A stretch of 64,000 nucleotides of DNA from the NCBI RefSeq assembly GCF_018255755.1, contig NZ_CP073766.1:8120501-8184500 (forward strand), read 5' to 3'. A program made the translations under genes and the position numbers. The DNA is from Chitinophaga sp. HK235 (lineage in GTDB: Bacteria > Bacteroidota > Bacteroidia > Chitinophagales > Chitinophagaceae). Shown one piece after another: positions 61,735-64,000 of this stretch; the first letter of the stretch is position 1, and each line of letters starts with the position of its first letter. The notes under the pieces were generated by a model. That model was not told the DNA's origin. It saw only the letters and a list, made by a program, of their open reading frames with translations, and searched no databases.

Positions 61735-63717
61735 TTATAATTTCAGAATGATAAACTCTGTTCTGCGGTTAGCGAGGTGTTCTGCTTCCGTGCATTTTAT
61801 GCCGTTGGCACAACGGTTAACCAGTTTGGTCTCTCCATATCCTTTAGCTGTCAGGCGTTGGGCATTGATACCTTTTTTAACCAGGTATGCTACGGTGGCG
61901 GCTGCACGACGTTGCGACAAGGCGAGGTTAAACGCATCGTTAGCCCTGGAATCGGTATGGGCACCCAGTTCTATCTCCCAGGTGGGATTTTCCTGCAGGA
62001 GGGTTACCAGTTTGTCCAGTTCTCTGGCTGCATCCGGACGGATATCGGATTTACCCAGATCGAAGTATATGTTATCCAGCTTGAAAGGCACATGCAGCGG
62101 TGTTTGTTCCATCTGTTTGTCCCTTTTGATGTTGACCGATGTTGTATATCCTTTCAGCGAAAGGGTATCGTGGGTGATGGCGGTATATTTTGATTTTACA
62201 TAACTTAGTTCATATACGCCACCACTGTCGGCAGGGAACTGGTATTGGCCATCATCATTTGTAGATGTCTGTACAATAACGCCTGTCACTTTATGGGTGA
62301 GGGTAACGGTTACCGCTATTAATGGCATATTGGCGGTCCGGTCGGTGACAATGCCACTGATGCTGAATTGTGGTGCTGGCACCGGTTTGGGAGCAGGCGG
62401 GGTAGCTTTAATGAACCGGTAAATATCGTCACTACCTTTGCCGCCATCACGGTTGGATGCGAAATATAGCGTGCTGTCCAGCAGTGCCGGCGCAAAGTCG
62501 TCGTGGCGGCTGTTGACGGGTACTCCGAGTTGAATGATGTTCCATCCTCCTGCTTGTTGGGTGGCTTTAAAGATATCCAGTCCGCCCAGTCCCGGATGGC
62601 CATCACTGGCGAAGTAAAGGCTGCCTGCTGCATCAAAGGCGGGCGTCCGCTCATTACCAGGGGTATTGATCTGTGGGCCCATATTCACAGGACTGCTCCA
62701 GCTATTACCGGTTTTAACCGCATAATAAATATCGGTGCCTCCCTGCTGGCCCGGGCCGGTATTGGAAACAAAGTACAGGGTATCTCCGGCAGGGTTGATC
62801 CAGGGATCGCCTACAGAATACTGCAGGGTAGCATTAAAGGGCAGTTCCGGAGAAACCACCCATTGCTGCTGATCATTCAGGGTGATCTCTTTAACGCTGA
62901 TGTTCATGGTCAGGATAGAATCCTTGCCCAGTGCAGAACCTGGTCTTTTTTTCAGGGTGGTCACAGCCAGATACATCGTGTTGCCGTTGCCGTTATAGGA
63001 GGCGTTGGAGCTGTGATAGGCCCCGTTGATGGTTTTCTTTTCGAGCGGCTTTATATCTGTGCTGTCTCCATTGCTTTCGTACAGATGCAGGTAACTGTTG
63101 CCGGTCCAGGTGTACATCTTCTTTTTGATGTTCTCGTTTTCGAAGAAAGCGGATTTCAGCACCTCCCGGACCGGGCGGTCAGAAGCGAAGATGTATTTGT
63201 TGTGGTAGCGGGTAATGCTCCAGTCGGAATAGGGCGAATTGAGGGCCTGCATGTTTTCCAGGGTGCCTTTAACAGGTTGGCCCAGCCAGGTGGCGGCCAT
63301 ACGGCAACCTTCCTGCATATGGAGGGCCAGCTTGTTGTTGGGATCAGCTTGAAGATAGTGTTGCAGATGACTGGCCGCAGCCTCGTATTTGCCGTTGTTC
63401 ATCAGGATGGCGGCGTAATGCAGTTCATCGGCGGGTGTATATCCCTGGGTTTCCCAGAGATGGGCGTACCATATTTCTGCCTGCTGATAGTCTTTCGTCA
63501 GGCGGTAACTGTCTGCAGCCCCCTGTGCGGCTTTGGCACTGGGCTTTTTACGAAAGGCTTTTTCGAAAAGTGGTTTGGCTTTTTCGAAATTATAGAGCTG
63601 ATAGGCGTTTAAAGCTTCCCTGTAGGCATACTGTGCTTTCGCCTGCCGGCTGAAACCTGCACCTGCCATCAGCAGGAGCAGGTAAGGAACAAACTTGCTT
63701 TGTCCGGTTAATTTCAT
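61735..63717 (-). CDS. PorE-like OmpA family protein of type IX secretion
   Basis: A 660-residue exported protein with a signal peptide ending AKAQ. Domain order: TPR repeats (about 32-135, AYQLYNFEKAKPLFEKAF), a beta-propeller of PD40-type blades (about 165-440, PAFDAAGSLYFASDGHPG and LYFASNRDGGKGSDDIY), a carboxypeptidase-regulatory-like domain (about 455-540, SGIVTDRTANMPLIAVTV), and a C-terminal OmpA peptidoglycan-binding domain (about 550-658, FDLGKSDIRPDAARELD and GAHTDSRANDAFN). This order is that of PorE, which ties the type IX secretion complex to peptidoglycan. A PorP/SprF gene lies directly upstream. Confidence 0.88.
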   Translation of the reverse strand: MKLTGQSKFVPYLLLLMAGAGFSRQAKAQYAYREALNAYQLYNFEKAKPLFEKAFRKKPSAKAAQGAADSYRLTKDYQQAEIWYAHLWETQGYTPADELHYAAILMNNGKYEAAASHLQHYLQADPNNKLALHMQEGCRMAATWLGQPVKGTLENMQALNSPYSDWSITRYHNKYIFASDRPVREVLKSAFFENENIKKKMYTWTGNSYLHLYESNGDSTDIKPLEKKTINGAYHSSNASYNGNGNTMYLAVTTLKKRPGSALGKDSILTMNISVKEITLNDQQQWVVSPELPFNATLQYSVGDPWINPAGDTLYFVSNTGPGQQGGTDIYYAVKTGNSWSSPVNMGPQINTPGNERTPAFDAAGSLYFASDGHPGLGGLDIFKATQQAGGWNIIQLGVPVNSRHDDFAPALLDSTLYFASNRDGGKGSDDIYRFIKATPPAPKPVPAPQFSISGIVTDRTANMPLIAVTVTLTHKVTGVIVQTSTNDDGQYQFPADSGGVYELSYVKSKYTAITHDTLSLKGYTTSVNIKRDKQMEQTPLHVPFKLDNIYFDLGKSDIRPDAARELDKLVTLLQENPTWEIELGAHTDSRANDAFNLALSQRRAAATVAYLVKKGINAQRLTAKGYGETKLVNRCANGIKCTEAEHLANRRTEFIILKL

Positions 63718-63737
63718 ACAACGATCATTATACAGGG

Positions 63738-64000
63738 TTAGAAATAACGGGGAGACATCATTCTGGCGTTTCTCCGTTTAAAGAAATAACCGATGGAAAA
63801 CTCATGGGTGGGGTAGTTGGTGGCTACCGTTCCATTCATGGTCATATCGTAGGCATAGCCTACACGAAGTTTGTCGTTAACAAATACCTCGGCCATGAAT
63901 ACCAGCGCGGCTGGCTTCTTCAGGCTTTCCTGCAGGTTGGATTTGCGCAGGAAGGCTGTGCGGTAAGAAGCACCTATCCACAGCTTCTCACTGATCAGCA
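63738..64000 (-). CDS. PorP/SprF-family outer membrane protein (3' part)
   Basis: The window edge cuts this gene, leaving its last 87 codons. The translated end shows barrel strands (KLWIGASYRTAFL, LRVGYAYDMTMNG and HEFSIGYFFKRR) and closes in RMMSPRYF, the characteristic PorP/SprF C-terminus. PorP/SprF proteins help display type IX secretion substrates, often a giant adhesin encoded just upstream. The stop is at 63738-63740, about 20 bases before the PorE-like start. Confidence 0.85.
   Translation of the reverse strand, partial: LISEKLWIGASYRTAFLRKSNLQESLKKPAALVFMAEVFVNDKLRVGYAYDMTMNGTVATNYPTHEFSIGYFFKRRNARMMSPRYF

Overview
The window looks like the chromosome of a Bacteroidota soil bacterium, most likely Chitinophagaceae (Chitinophaga-like). 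The grounds are a type IX secretion pair (PorE-like OmpA protein and PorP/SprF), the Bacteroidota promoter signature (-7 TAnnTTTG, best seen upstream of tRNA-Leu), LytS/LytTR regulation, GH29 and GH20-type secreted glycosidases, secreted lipoproteins, weak Shine-Dalgarno signals and several probable TTG/GTG starts. The genus is an inference; no rRNA is present.

Region 1 (1-25.8 kb) is mostly conserved backbone. An OmpR-type two-component system precedes a tripartite heavy-metal RND pump whose TM4 signature is of the CzcA (divalent cation) type. After it come an AI-2E transporter, a GH20-like secreted protein, an AraC regulator, small envelope proteins, a DUF6089-like barrel, two low-complexity secreted peptides, a UbiD decarboxylase, prfC, an ABC permease, tsaD, a GH29 alpha-L-fucosidase, a TrmN6-like methyltransferase and a LYS1-like dehydrogenase. 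Convergent gene pairs are separated by long, sometimes perfect, palindromic terminators.

Region 2 (25.9-32.1 kb) starts at a tRNA-Leu(CAA) followed by a decayed tyrosine recombinase. The minus-strand operon after it is partly broken: an intact aldo/keto reductase, a scar joining a second aldo/keto reductase head to an NTF2-like tail, an intact lipoprotein hydrolase, a flavodoxin with an internal deletion, a carboxymuconolactone decarboxylase/hydrolase fusion and a cupin lipoprotein. A divergent AraC regulator probably controls it.

Region 3 (33-46 kb) holds a SulP permease, a GlxA-like AraC regulator overlapping a membrane-anchored DJ-1/PfpI protein, a xylose locus (AraC regulator, xylulokinase, xylose isomerase), and a large MORN-like/HEAT-like protein whose 3' end abuts a truncated IS481-type transposase.

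Region 4 (45-59 kb) carries an ECF sigma factor with a small membrane partner, an unusual beta-propeller/outer-membrane-barrel fusion followed by a LytS/LytTR pair, an orphan cytoplasmic transglutaminase-like protein, a DUF4268 protein, a PhyH dioxygenase, and a translationally coupled pair of DUF262 proteins (one with a DUF1524 nuclease domain). This pair is the best candidate for an uncharacterised defence system. It lies beside a 5'-truncated copy of a lipoprotein gene whose intact paralogue is 1.2 kb downstream.

Region 5 (59.5-64 kb) returns to backbone: a GNAT acetyltransferase, the intact lipoprotein, a hotdog thioesterase and the type IX secretion genes, the last one cut by the window edge.
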